Assembly: GCA_963969495.1 (NCBI GenBank)
Contig: OZ018328.1
Span: 3,215,886 to 3,279,885 of the forward strand
DNA length: 64,000 nucleotides
Direction: 5' to 3'
From: Ceratothoa steindachneri
Lineage: Eukaryota > Arthropoda > Malacostraca > Isopoda > Cymothoidae
Below, piece after piece: positions 10,164 through 18,939 of this stretch (positions within the stretch are counted from its first letter, which is position 1; every line of letters begins with the position of its first letter). Both the position numbers and the translations under genes were made by a program. Below the pieces are notes generated by a model. The model was not told where the DNA came from. It worked only from the letters and a program-made list of their open reading frames with translations, and did no database searches.

Positions 10164-10209
10164 CGAGACTAGTTTCAGTATATAGCTTATCATATCCTCT
10201 TCAGTCGTA
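10164..10209 (-). ncRNA. Candidate hammerhead-like motif of a Penelope-like element
   Basis: On the minus strand: CTGAAGA, then a roughly 20-nt segment able to form an imperfect stem, then TGAAAC followed by TAGTC. This resembles the CUGANGA ... GAAA ... UH core of hammerhead ribozymes known from PLE terminal repeats. The stem pairing is weak and activity is untested. It lies downstream of the minus-strand PLE endonuclease at 10352-10660, where such a motif is expected. Confidence 0.35.
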
Positions 10210-10351
10210 TACTGAGAATGCAATTGTTACAAAAGTCTATAAATAACGTACATATCAGAAAAAAAACACAAAGAAACACAAAAAGGTGGAAAAGGGTCAT
10301 TAATCAGGGGGTGTAAGTCTAGGTTCGTTGACTAAACTGTTTACGATGAGG

Positions 10352-10660
10352 TTACGAGAATGGGGGCTGCATTTCAATTGCCCATCTGACAAAATAAAAA
10401 TTGGGAATTTCTCCTATTAATATAGATTCTACTATTTTTCTTTTACGCAAATCTTTACAATTATATATGATTTGTTCCTTTGAATAGTCAATTTGGTGGT
10501 TAAAATTGCAAATATGATTAAAAATACTGGGTGCGGCACTGCCTCGTCTGAAAAAACCTTTATGTTCATAAATTCGTTTTGTTAAGGTTCTTCCGGTCTC
10601 TCCTATGTAGAATGAGGGACAGTTTGCAGAGCCATACGGCCTTAGGATAAAAACAAATTT
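10352..10660 (-). pseudogene. PLE GIY-YIG endonuclease fragment
   Basis: The minus-strand frame without its own ATG reads RPYGSANCPSFYIGETGR, then TLTKRIYEHK, SIFNHICNFNHQIDY, then RKRKIVESILIGEIPNFYF, ending at a TAA at 10352-10354. The YIG motif, the following Arg, the EHK block and the VES block with catalytic Glu are all in place, as in the C-terminal GIY-YIG endonuclease of Penelope-like retroelements, which nicks DNA to prime reverse transcription. The frame is open over about 100 codons; the RT is missing. A plus-strand PLE piece lies directly upstream (10690-10850), so the locus is an inverted arrangement. Confidence 0.75.
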
Positions 10661-10689
10661 AGTAATACGAAATGTCTATCCCTCCTTTT

Positions 10690-10850
10690 TTCTCTCCTCC
10701 TTAAAGGAGTGAACAATGTTATTTCTCGAGGCCTAACCACATTTAAATACCCTTTTTCTATCCTTAAACTTTTTCCTTCGACCAAGCCCGTGGATCAGAC
10801 AAATGAAGCAGGTGTATATTTAATCCCGTGTGGATCTACAAATGACACCA
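10690..10850 (+). pseudogene. PLE RT-to-endonuclease linker fragment
   Basis: The frame reads NNVISRGLTTFKYPFSILKL, then KPVDQTNEAGVYLIPCGSTN. The GVY.IPC segment is the start of a PLE GIY-YIG domain, here on the plus strand and truncated just after CGSTN. It faces the minus-strand endonuclease piece at 10352-10660. Confidence 0.6.
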
Positions 10851-11445
10851 GGGTGAAGAAGTTCTGAAGATCGTTTCATTCAGTGAATATCTTGTACCCC
10901 TTCTCAATGAATGTCAAATCCTTGTCCATGTTTGGCAAAAGAGAAGTAAGAATGCAGAATTCATCATGGAGCTCATCAACTGATAACATATCTTGTCGAT
11001 TCAGTTTAACCACACAGTCTATTAGAGATTTGAAAACTCAAAGGTCAGGCATTTCAGAACACAAAATGGACTATTAGCATAGGTCAACCCAGTTTTCCAG
11101 GTAGATAGTAGCTCTTTTGAAGCAAATGTGGAAACTTTGGGAAGTTTCCTCCTCTTTTCACACAGATTAACAAGAGCACGTTGTATTTGCTACCCAAAGA
11201 ACCCATCTGTGAACTTCCTGTTCAGTTTGTCATAAAGACGCTTTGCAATATTATACATCTCAGGGAAAGATGTAGTTTAAACAATTTCGCTAGTATATTG
11301 TATTTCTTAATTAATATTCTTGTAAATTGTCATTTTTTTCCCCCCAAATATTGAAAATACGGGAAAGGCGTCCCGGGAAGGGTCGATACGGGACGCGGGA
11401 CAAATGGTATAAATACGGGACAATCCCTGCCCTACGGTGGCGATG
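10851..11445 (-). pseudogene. hAT-like transposase C-terminal region, low certainty
   Basis: The minus-strand translation gives YNIAKRLYDKLNRKFTDGF, LCEKRRKLPKVSTF, NRQDMLSVDELHDEFCILTS and MDKDLTFIEKGYKIFTE in changing frames. The arrangement resembles the region before the dimerisation block of some hAT-derived proteins. The right edge carries repeated CGGGAC words (about 11356-11432), which look like hAT subterminal repeats. I could not identify the other end. It could instead be a remnant of an unrelated host gene. Confidence 0.4.
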
Positions 11446-11449
11446 TGCA

Positions 11450-11691
11450 TTATCTCTAAGACTAGCCATACAGGAGATTCTGAGGATACAAAACAAAGCA
11501 GCCAATTTAACATCGAGTACAACACGGGCGGAATTGAGAAATCAACGAGATTTTCACAGAGAGGAAAAACTTGCTCCTATCAACAAAATAATAGAAAAAA
11601 GAGAAAAGAAAATGATAAGGAAAACCGAAAAGCAGATGAGAGAAGAACTACCCAACCAACTAGAGCAGCTAGATTCCATACCAGTAAGCTG
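11450..11691 (+). pseudogene. LINE RT C-terminal tail, probably I/Nimb-like
   Basis: The frame reads AIQEILRIQNKAANLTSS, then ELRNQRDFHREEKLAPINKI, a long charged helix, then LPNQLEQLDSIPVS and a stop. The segment EKLAPINKIIEKREKKM corresponds in position and pattern to GLEPLNIVLQRLGRKTW in the C-terminus of I-clade copy A (near 19160). There are no other domains. It is probably a 5'-truncated LINE end; 11692-11860 would then be 3' UTR. Confidence 0.45.
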
Positions 11692-11859
11692 ACCAAAAGT
11701 GGAGGATAAAAAGAATGAATTATGTAGGTGAAGTAGATATAAAAATAAAATAAATAAAAAGATAGGTACGAGAGAAATGTATGCACTGACGATATAATGC
11801 GTAACAGTAGCAATGTATTTGTCCTAAAAACGGTACTGACTGCCACCTCATTTAGACAA

Positions 11860-12305
11860 AAGGACTTTTAAGTATACTCAAAAACAACTCTATAAGCCAA
11901 TACCTTCCCGCACTATTTCTTACTTAAATACCTACTCAAACTGCCAGAGATTAGCCTGACCTCCATGCAACCTTATGAAAACCTCTTACTTCCTTCCATT
12001 TCAATCTAAGAACTTTCACTATCAAAACAGACACTTACCGGGCCTACAATTTACACAAGGGACAGGGGACTTAATAAAATAATGAATAGACCGAGATAAA
12101 AAAGAAAAGAAGATACACACCGTGGTTCGGACCCCACGTTAAGCTGTAGGGCCAATGACTGCCTAGGCCACATATATTGTCTCAGACTATATTTCTCGCT
12201 GTTCTATCCTTAACCTTTCTTCTTCCTCCCTCTCTCTCTCTCTCTCTCTCACTCCCACCCCTAAGTTCTCCCCACTCCGAGTGACAGAGTGCGTTCCTCC
12301 ATCAT
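11860..12305. other. Unassigned, pyrimidine-rich DNA
   Basis: No recognisable coding content. It contains a short CT run (about 12229-12250). It could be the 3' UTR of the preceding LINE fragment or 5' context of the PLE fragment that follows. Confidence 0.5.
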
Positions 12306-12309
12306 TTAA

Positions 12310-12611
12310 CAATTCACTTGTGCGACCTGCCAAAGTCGCTATGTAGGCCAAACAAGTCTACAATTAAGATGTAGGATCGCTAAGCATATCGAAGTATCAT
12401 ACTGAACCAACATCCCCATCTCCAAACCCGAACACTCCTCTATACGAGAACATTAACTAATACTTAACCACCCGCTTGACCCTGATTCCTTTAGTATACT
12501 CTCTTCTGCCTCCTCTTCTCTAAGTTTAAAAATTCTTGAATCTCTTTACATCAAACAAATAAACCCGGAACTCAATGATTATTCATCATCCCTTAAATTA
12601 TTCACTATATA
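12310..12611 (+). pseudogene. PLE GIY-YIG endonuclease fragment, same family as 59734-60063
   Basis: The frame reads TCATCQSRYVGQTSLQLRCR, then IAKHIEVSY with a stop, IPISKPEHSSIREH with a stop, then SLKILESLYIKQINPELNDY and SSLKLFTI ending in TAG at 12609-12611. It matches the endonuclease at 59734-60063 nearly block for block (TCHSRYVGQTG, IPISKPEASSIRQH, LKILESLYIIKINPNLNNY). The YVG motif (YIG-equivalent), the Arg and the ILES Glu are present. Two internal stops inactivate it. It lacks the RT and the terminal arms. Confidence 0.75.
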
Positions 12612-13985
12612 GACAAATGTACAACCAACCACACCCCTCCTTAATAGTTTTCTTTTTGCCTAATTCTGTAGCCTGTGAATAACGGCCCCATTGAAACCAA
12701 ACGTGCCACCGGCTGCAGGGAACGGCAGCTTGAGTTCATCAGTGAGTGCAGCCACAAGTCACGCGCGCCTGTCTCCGTAAGCTACGGTAAGTTTACATTA
12801 TTTTTGTACCCCAAACTGCATCCTTTTTCCTCTAATGTTACAGAAGTTTTAAGAGGTCTGTGCCTTGTTCCTTCTGTTTTTCTAGAAAAATTGTTTCGAA
12901 TCTTTTAAGGAGGAGATTTTTGTTTTTTACTCCCCACCACAAAAATGTGTGTGGGGGTGGGTTTGGTGAACTACTATTGTTGCTAATAGTAGTAGTAGCT
13001 AGTACATAGTCATAGTAGTATTAATATCGATAATATCACCATTTTACGCTATTGTAGTAAGAATTGATAAGTAGCAGAATATTTTATATATTTTAGCACT
13101 TTTCAATAATAATAATTTTATTATTATTATTTTCAGTATTATTATCATTATTGGTGCTATGACTAATGATAATCATAACGATATATTTTTTTGTTATTTT
13201 ACTACCATTATGTTCACGCAGATATGGTCAGCTCAGTATAGTTAAGTGTGCTGCCGTCAATTTCCGATCTGGGTCTACAGACCCACGAAAGCAGGAAAGG
13301 AGGCTATTGCAGCGGGTGGCCAAACACCCTGTAGGCACTCAGCGTTTGCCTTTATCACGCCTGACAGGCAAGAGATCCCTAAGAAGTATATCTGGGCGCT
13401 AAAACTCAGTGATACTGGCTAGAGCCCAGACCATGCTGGCGTGTGTGAGTTTGCACTTTTTACCGTATGACTTTCACTACGAAACATTCCGTAAGACAGA
13501 GCGACAGCGTAAATATCTCAAACCATAGATAACGAATACTTGATTGGTAGCTTCCTCAAATTACAGAGTCAGCTGCTTCCATAGTCGGGCGACAGTCAGC
13601 GCGGGTGTTTGCCGCTATGCCCACCAGGCGGCAATCCCAGTCATTATTACGACTTAGTCTGGGTGAAACGCTGCCACCATCGTGGAAAATTTTGAAATCA
13701 TAAGTTAATTGTATTTATTTAACGTTGTAGGCCTGTTAGCTGTAGTACTTGTAGGTAGTGAAGATGTGTACTTTTACTATTTAAGTGAATAAGTTATAAT
13801 ATAATGTGTGTTAAATAAGGGGAGGGACGCTGCCGCCACGGTAATTGCACTTAAATACTTCCCCTTTTTAGGCCTGTTAGCGTGAGTACTTATACCAAAA
13901 CGTTGTGTTTAAGTATCTAGGAGTGGGTTAAAGTTAAAATACCCTGTGAAAATTATGTGATATATTTTTTACTATTCGCTATCTA
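12612..13985. other. Unassigned intergenic DNA
   Basis: No protein family is recognised in either strand. There is an ATT-rich patch at 13000-13160. A palindrome GGGTCTACAGACCC lies near 13272. One half of a 25-bp inverted repeat lies at 13529-13553. The open frames here (12675-12908, 13166-13402) lack any coding signature. Confidence 0.5.
13529..13553. repeat. 25-bp inverted repeat, left copy
   Basis: ATAACGAATACTTGATTGGT continuing AGCTT, exactly repeated in reverse complement at 15749-15773, 2.2 kb away. Confidence 0.85.
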
Positions 13986-13989
13986 TGGT

Positions 13990-14108
13990 AGGGTTGCACC
14001 GATAATATCGGCAAGTTATCGCTATCGCCCATATCGGCCACTTTGCCGATATATGGGTATCGGTCATATCTTGCCGATATATCATAGGCTCGCTTATCGG
14101 CTAATCCT
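13990..14108. repeat. ATCGGC-rich hAT-type terminal or MITE fragment
   Basis: Begins GGGTTGCACCGATAATATCG and contains many copies of ATCGGC and GCCGAT in both orientations. GGGTTGCACCGAT is a common start of hAT-type termini. It is similar in style to the CGATAAC-rich MITE at 37403-37885. No TSD or partner end was found. Confidence 0.45.
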
Positions 14109-14233
14109 ATAAGTATTCCAATATGAACTTATACAACACATACTTCTCTAATGGTGTCTCAGTACCATTACTTTGCTTTTCCTTTAACTTCTACGAATAT
14201 TGTATTAATACTACAAAGTTAAACTTCAAGGCG

Positions 14234-14572
14234 ATGACAACACCAGGCGAAAGGAGGGCCAAGTTCCTGGCGGCCTACTCTTTAAAAGAAGTGTTCGTGA
14301 GTGTCTTCAAGGAAATAATGAGCAATGACTTAGGCATGTCCCTGCTGGACTGTGAAAAGGGTTGCAGCTTGGTCAACACCGTTGTTCCTGACATCGCCAG
14401 GTCCCTCTTCCATGGCATGGGCAAAAATATGGTGTCAAAAGCTAACAGTGATGCCCATGCAAAAGTCAAAAGAAGAGGCATAAAAAGAGGTAATCCGGAT
14501 GCACCCGAGAAAGCTACCAGGATCAAAAGTGACTACAAGAAGAAGAAACTTACTAGTGAGAAGAAGTCCTAA
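14234..14572 (+). CDS. Small basic protein of unknown function
   Basis: An ORF from the ATG at 14234 gives 112 residues; the frame is open further upstream to 14123 but that part is AT-rich and lacks coding character. Composition rises sharply to near 50% GC exactly where the likely coding part begins, after AAACTTCAAG, which could also be a splice acceptor. The N-terminal half looks globular (FLAAYSLKEVFVSVFKEI, LGMSLLDCEKGCSL, DIARSLFHGMGKNMV); the C-terminus is a lysine/arginine-rich tail (VKRRGIKRGN, YKKKKLTSEKKS) that could act as a nuclear localisation or nucleic-acid-binding tail. I do not recognise the family. It could be a host exon, a retrocopy, or an accessory ORF of an undescribed element; a chance ORF is less likely given the composition shift. 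Confidence 0.4.
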   Translation: MTTPGERRAKFLAAYSLKEVFVSVFKEIMSNDLGMSLLDCEKGCSLVNTVVPDIARSLFHGMGKNMVSKANSDAHAKVKRRGIKRGNPDAPEKATRIKSDYKKKKLTSEKKS

Positions 14573-14985
14573 GTCAACCTAAGTGTGCGTAGCCACTGGC
14601 ATTTGTTATGTATCCTTATTTTGTAGGGTAGATATTAGAATCCAGGTTAACCATGAAATAGGTTACTAGAACAGGGTATCCACACCTTAGATTCTTACTA
14701 GCTATTTCTTTATTATACCTATTTCAGAATAATATAGTCGGTACTCACCCATGGGCTATGAAAAAGATTTATAAAGTTAAAAAAAATGAAATTAAATGCG
14801 GGGATCTAGCTAAATGATACCTAATGGAAATAGAATTATTTGCTAGATTTCTTTCTTTTTTTCTTTAATTGATGTTACCTACTTTATTTCATTTATTAGA
14901 ATATAACTTGATATATGTTTGTAGTTAAATATAATATACCCATTTTTCATTACAGCTTTAATTAGAAATTTTGCCTTTTTTTTTT
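14573..14985. other. Unassigned AT-rich DNA
   Basis: No coding or repeat signature apart from poly-T near 14975-14987. Confidence 0.5.
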
Positions 14986-14989
14986 TTTA

Positions 14990-15520
14990 AGTACCTGGAA
15001 AAGACCTGGAAAGTATGGACACAAAGTATGGATGTGAATACGATAAGTTACAGATGGTAAGAGTCTGGCAGTATAATGTGTGAGGTGTGTAACAGGGATG
15101 AGGATGAGACAGTAGAGCATATCCTGTTGGAATGCGACAAGTATGTTAGTGAGAGAATGGAAATGATGCAGGTCATCCTGAATGAAATAGGATGTGAAAT
15201 GAATGAGGTGATAAAAAAGAGTGGAAGAGAATGGCTGCTTACCTTGTTGGGACTCTGTTACTAGACAAATGGACGAATGATTGTAGCAGTGAAAGACTTC
15301 CTGGAGAGCGTATGGAAGGTCAGAATGTGTTTGTAGGCAGGTAGCATTAAGATAATACTAACCGTTTCCCTGTCCTCACAGATAGTGCCGATACAAAGGC
15401 CAGGGTAATGGCCGCTTGGTGGTCACCTGCCTGGGAATCAAGATCAAGATTAGAAGACATCCTGTAGTATCTAAGAATCCCATTGTACACAGCCTTATTA
15501 AATAAAATTGAATTGAATAT
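14990..15520 (+). mobile_element. 5'-truncated LINE: RT zinc-knuckle C-terminus and 3' UTR
   Basis: The ORF at 15076-15264 reads MCEVCNRDEDETVEHILLEC then DKYVSERMEMMQVILNEIG, ending in LLGLCY and a stop. C..C....E..EH.L.EC is the CCHC-type zinc knuckle at the C-terminus of many LINE reverse transcriptases, thought to bind nucleic acid. The 3' UTR is closely matched by the longer copy at 17119-18060 (ATTAAGATAATACTAACCG, CCGATACAAAGGCCAGGG). This copy ends with TTGAATTGAAT, a short tail repeat. The clade is not determined. Confidence 0.7.
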
Positions 15521-15524
15521 AACC

Positions 15525-16705
15525 AACATCGGTTATAAATATAAGGTTTTTATTTTTCATTAAATAAGTCACACTTTCGTTTGTCACGCCGACTCTGTTC
15601 GTCGAATAAAAATTTGACTTCACAGCTCGAAGTACATTGATCCCAGGGTGCTCCATGCCAAATTCGGGGTGAATATCTTTAAAAAATAAAGAAATGAGAA
15701 TGATATTTGTTTTTCTTGGCTAGCCCGACAATGGGATCGCCCGATTTTAAGCTACCAATCAAGTATTCGTTATTTATGCTCAAGGCCGTTCCTTCAGTTT
15801 TCACCTTCTATCCAGAGTGAGTAAATTTTAGTTATCTTGAACTTACGGTTAACATCCCTTTGATGTATCCATATTATGTTTCTCAATATACTGTTTCTTA
15901 GAAAAAGTGAAGTGCATTCTAAACGCAAAATTGATTCCGATGCAGCTCGCAACAAGAGCACTGATAAGAAACTAAAACTGGATTGCTTCAAGAAATAGAT
16001 ACATTTTGTGGAACGTTAACATTGTTTTTGGAAAATTTCAGTATTAATTTTGTGTTCATTTGGGCAATGTAAAAATTACAGAAGTACCACGAAGATTCAA
16101 TACGCGGGTAAGTAAAGAGGACAGTTAATTTGTTTCTCGTGACCAGAACTTTGACAAAATAACATGGGTTATGTTGGAAGTCAGAATGATTTGTATTGTT
16201 CATTGTACTGATATTTATTATTCTTTCATAATCTGAGATTCTATGGAAACCAATGAGAAGTTAAAATCTAATAATATATTGGATTATTTTTTTGTTCAGC
16301 AGGAATGTAACAGAGATTGATAAATTAGATACAGTTAAACTTTTTTCTTATTTCACCAATTACCACCAATAATTTTCGTCTTATACATTGTGATGATTCA
16401 ATATCTATATAGGAAAACTGCAAAATCTACAACAAAAAAGTTATTACCCTCGGTTTTCGAGTAATATCAAATAATGTTGAAAATGCTATTGGGGCCTATA
16501 TGCAATTGGCCAATATGCAGAGCTCAGTCCAGGTTTTAAGAGGTCTGTGGCGTAGGATAGCTAATTATCATTTTCGAAGTAGTGCCTCCTCGGCATGGGC
16601 CGCAAGGCCTTTGGAGTACTTCTTTTCCTTCTAACTCACTTTTACTTTGTCTCTAAATTACACATATTTCTATCTATTTTTCTTACATCTATGAAATCTC
16701 ATTTA
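15525..16705. other. Unassigned intergenic DNA
   Basis: No family recognised on either strand. It includes the right copy of the 25-bp inverted repeat (15749-15773). The word GTTTTAAGAGGTCTGTG at about 16534 also occurs near 12846; a shared low-copy repeat is possible. Confidence 0.5.
15749..15773. repeat. 25-bp inverted repeat, right copy
   Basis: Exact reverse complement of 13529-13553. Bases beyond the 25 diverge on both sides. Confidence 0.85.
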
Positions 16706-16707
16706 GG

Positions 16708-16710
<3 letters not shown>

Positions 16711-16801
<91 letters not shown>
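16711..16801. repeat. (AT)n microsatellite
   Basis: About 90 bp of pure AT dinucleotide. Flanked on the left by ATGGGCCGCAAGGCCTTTGG, which resembles the CTGGGCCGTAAGGCC word in the CR1 3' UTR near 7219. Confidence 0.95.
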
Positions 16802-16804
<3 letters not shown>

Positions 16805-17118
16805 GTTTTTTTGATTTTAGCAGACTACTACAGTTTCCATATAACGCGTTTCTAGTACGGCTTTTCAGGCACTTAAGGAAAGTTGGGCCTTCGGTATACC
16901 CAGGCTCCTATAAAGAGTTGTGAAGTAACGAAGCTAGTCTATTAAAATTTCCTGATTGTATTCTTTTTCACATCACAATCAGGTATCTTTTCCGCTTTCT
17001 CTACCCGCAAAGGCGGGTGGGAGAGGCGGGAGGAGAGAGCCGCAACTGTGCTAAGCTTTTTCTCTTGCTACAGGTTAGGGCATCCCCAAAATAGTAGCTA
17101 GCTAGAGACTAGGCAAAA

Positions 17119-18060
17119 TAAAGAGCAAGCATAGCCCTGAACGCACCTAGGTATGCAGCGATTGAGGGTGTGAGAGGCGACATGGGATGGAGTACTTTTA
17201 TAGAAAGGTGTATGAAAGCGTCTTTGAGGTATAAGATTAGACTGGAACGAATGGAGGATACAAGATTGGCACAAAAGGTTAATTTGTGGAATGAGAACAA
17301 TAGCAGTTGTAATAAGAAGTGCCTGGGGATGACAAATGTATGTGGATTAGTAGCAAACTTTAGTTTGTATGAGTGGGCAATGTTGATTGCGAATGGGGAG
17401 GGACGTAACTGGGATGGAAGGAAGTGGAAAAATGAAATAGACAAAGTGTTAAAGATGTGGCTCAAAGAAAGTGGATGGATGAGATAGAAAGAGGACACTA
17501 AAGCTATATAAGGAGAAAAGGGCGCCAGGGTATGAAAGATAGTATGATGGAAACTTGGGTGGTGACCTTCTCTTCCGTGCTAGGACACAATGTATGGATA
17601 TGAATGGGAGAAGTTACAGATGGTCAGAGTCTGGCAGTAAAATGTGTGAGATATGTGACATAGGTGAGGATGAAACAGTAGAGCATGTCATGTTGGAATG
17701 CGATAAGTATGTTAGTGAGAGAGTGGAAATGATGCAGGTCATCCTGAATGAAATGGGATTCGAAATGAATGAAGTGATGGAAAAGAGTGGAAGAGAATGG
17801 CTGCTTATTCTGTTGGGACTCTGTAACCAGACAAATGGACGAATGACTGTAGCAGTGAAAGACTTCCTGGAGAGCGTATGGAAGGTCAGAATGTGTTTGT
17901 AGGCAGGTAGCATTAAGATAATACTAACCGTTTCCCTGTCCTCACAGGTAGTGCCGATACAAAGGCCAGGGGGGGATTACCTCTCGGTGGTCGCCCGCCT
18001 GTGGATCAAGATCAAGATCATCGGTATGGTCAGCAATGTCCTTTGAGGTACTGCTTTTCC
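17119..18060 (+). mobile_element. 5'-truncated LINE: RT C-terminal region and 3' UTR (longer copy)
   Basis: The frame 17125-17487 reads ALNAPRYAAIEGVRGDMGW (the block after RT where related proteins have GVPRYTAVE), STFIERCMKASLRYKIRLER and LYEWAMLIANGEGRN. After a frame change, 17555-17902 gives LLFRARTQCMDMNGRSYRW, then MCEICDIGEDETVEHVMLEC (zinc knuckle) and the C-terminus FLESVWKVRMCL. The 3' UTR follows. It overlaps and extends the copy at 14990-15520, from which it differs by scattered substitutions. The middle (17488-17555) carries a frameshift. LINE RT is secure; the clade is left open. Confidence 0.72.
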
Positions 18061-18254
18061 TTGTGACCCCTACCATTGAAAATAAAAATAGTGGCAATTC
18101 CCACCAAGGCCAGTAACCAAACGCCGTATTTTTAGCAGCAAAAAAACAGTACTAATGGTATTTGTAGGCCTTCTATTCATCATGTACTGCTTCGTTTTGG
18201 CCCGGAATGCAGTTAAATTTAAGATAGTAGAGCTGCAAATAGAGCCGTAGTCAG

Positions 18255-18451
18255 AGTGCTAATTGATTGATGGAACAAGTAGTGAAAATGTGTAGTAGTT
18301 GTAGATAATGTTGAAGGAGATTTGTTATTGCTCTGGAGCAGATGGCATCCCAGGCATGTTTCTTTTTCCAGTTTTATTTTCCTCCTCCACTTTCATTGGG
18401 TCAGCGTTAGCTGACCTTCCTGTAGTAGTTAACTACTCTTGCCTTGTTTTT

Positions 18452-18457
<6 letters not shown>
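18255..18457 (+). repeat. Dispersed repeat ending in (AT)n, family R1
   Basis: Shares blocks such as TCTACA/GTAGATAATGTTGAAGGAG, CTGGAGCAGATGGCATCCCA and GCGTTAGCTGACCTTCC, in reverse complement, with 60661-60885. Both copies run into an (AT)n tract at the same side (18458-18539 and 60584-60660). No coding potential. Confidence 0.75.

Positions 18458-18539
<82 letters not shown>
18458..18539. repeat. (AT)n microsatellite
   Basis: About 82 bp of AT dinucleotide at the end of the dispersed repeat at 18255-18457. Confidence 0.95.
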
Positions 18540-18541
<2 letters not shown>

Positions 18542-18680
18542 TTATATGTATAAATAATTTCTATATATAAAACTTTTTCCTCCGTCGTTATGTTAGGCAT
18601 TGAAGCCTTTCCAATATAATTTTGCAAACTCGTTAGCTTTACTTTATTTATTTTTGAGTTATATTTTGTTTTCGCCTTTG

Positions 18681-18910
18681 TGGGCATTTCGCCCCATTTG
18701 CTTGCATTGTTTTATTTAATTTCTTTTAGTATGTTTCGTTGGGCACTACGCCTCTTTTTTTGTATTCTTAATTAATTTATGTTTGTGTTTTGGGCACTTC
18801 GCCTCTTTTGTCTTCTTTCTCGGTGTTAATTTAATTGTATGGAATTGGGCACTACGCCTCTTTTATTTTATTGTATTTAATATCCGTAGTTGGGCACTTC
18901 GCCTCTTTTA
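18681..18910 (-). repeat. Five spaced copies of a mini-hairpin motif in the LINE 3' UTR
   Basis: The plus-strand word TGGGCACTWCGCCTCTTTT occurs at about 18739, 18790, 18845 and 18890, with a variant TGGGCATTTCGCCCCATTT at 18681. Spacing is 45 to 60 bp with unrelated AT-rich DNA between. Each word can fold as GGGC-loop-GCCY. The variant copy keeps perfect pairing (GGGC/GCCC). It lies downstream of the RT stop on the element's sense strand. Confidence 0.8.
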
Positions 18911-18939
18911 TATTTTCTATTTCTTAACTTAGCTTATTT

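Noticed and set aside
14123..14233. Upstream extension of the unknown ORF to the ATG at 14123
   Set aside because: This part is AT-rich with no coding character, while composition changes at 14234; the downstream ATG is the better start.
16595..16855. ORF with IYIYIY repeats
   Set aside because: It is a translation of the (AT)n microsatellite, as are similar frames at 9697-10011 and 18308-18687.
18681..18910. Possible CRISPR array (regularly spaced short repeats)
   Set aside because: The repeats are about 19 bp, spacers are AT-rich and of unequal length, no cas genes are present, and the DNA is eukaryotic. It fits a LINE 3' UTR better.
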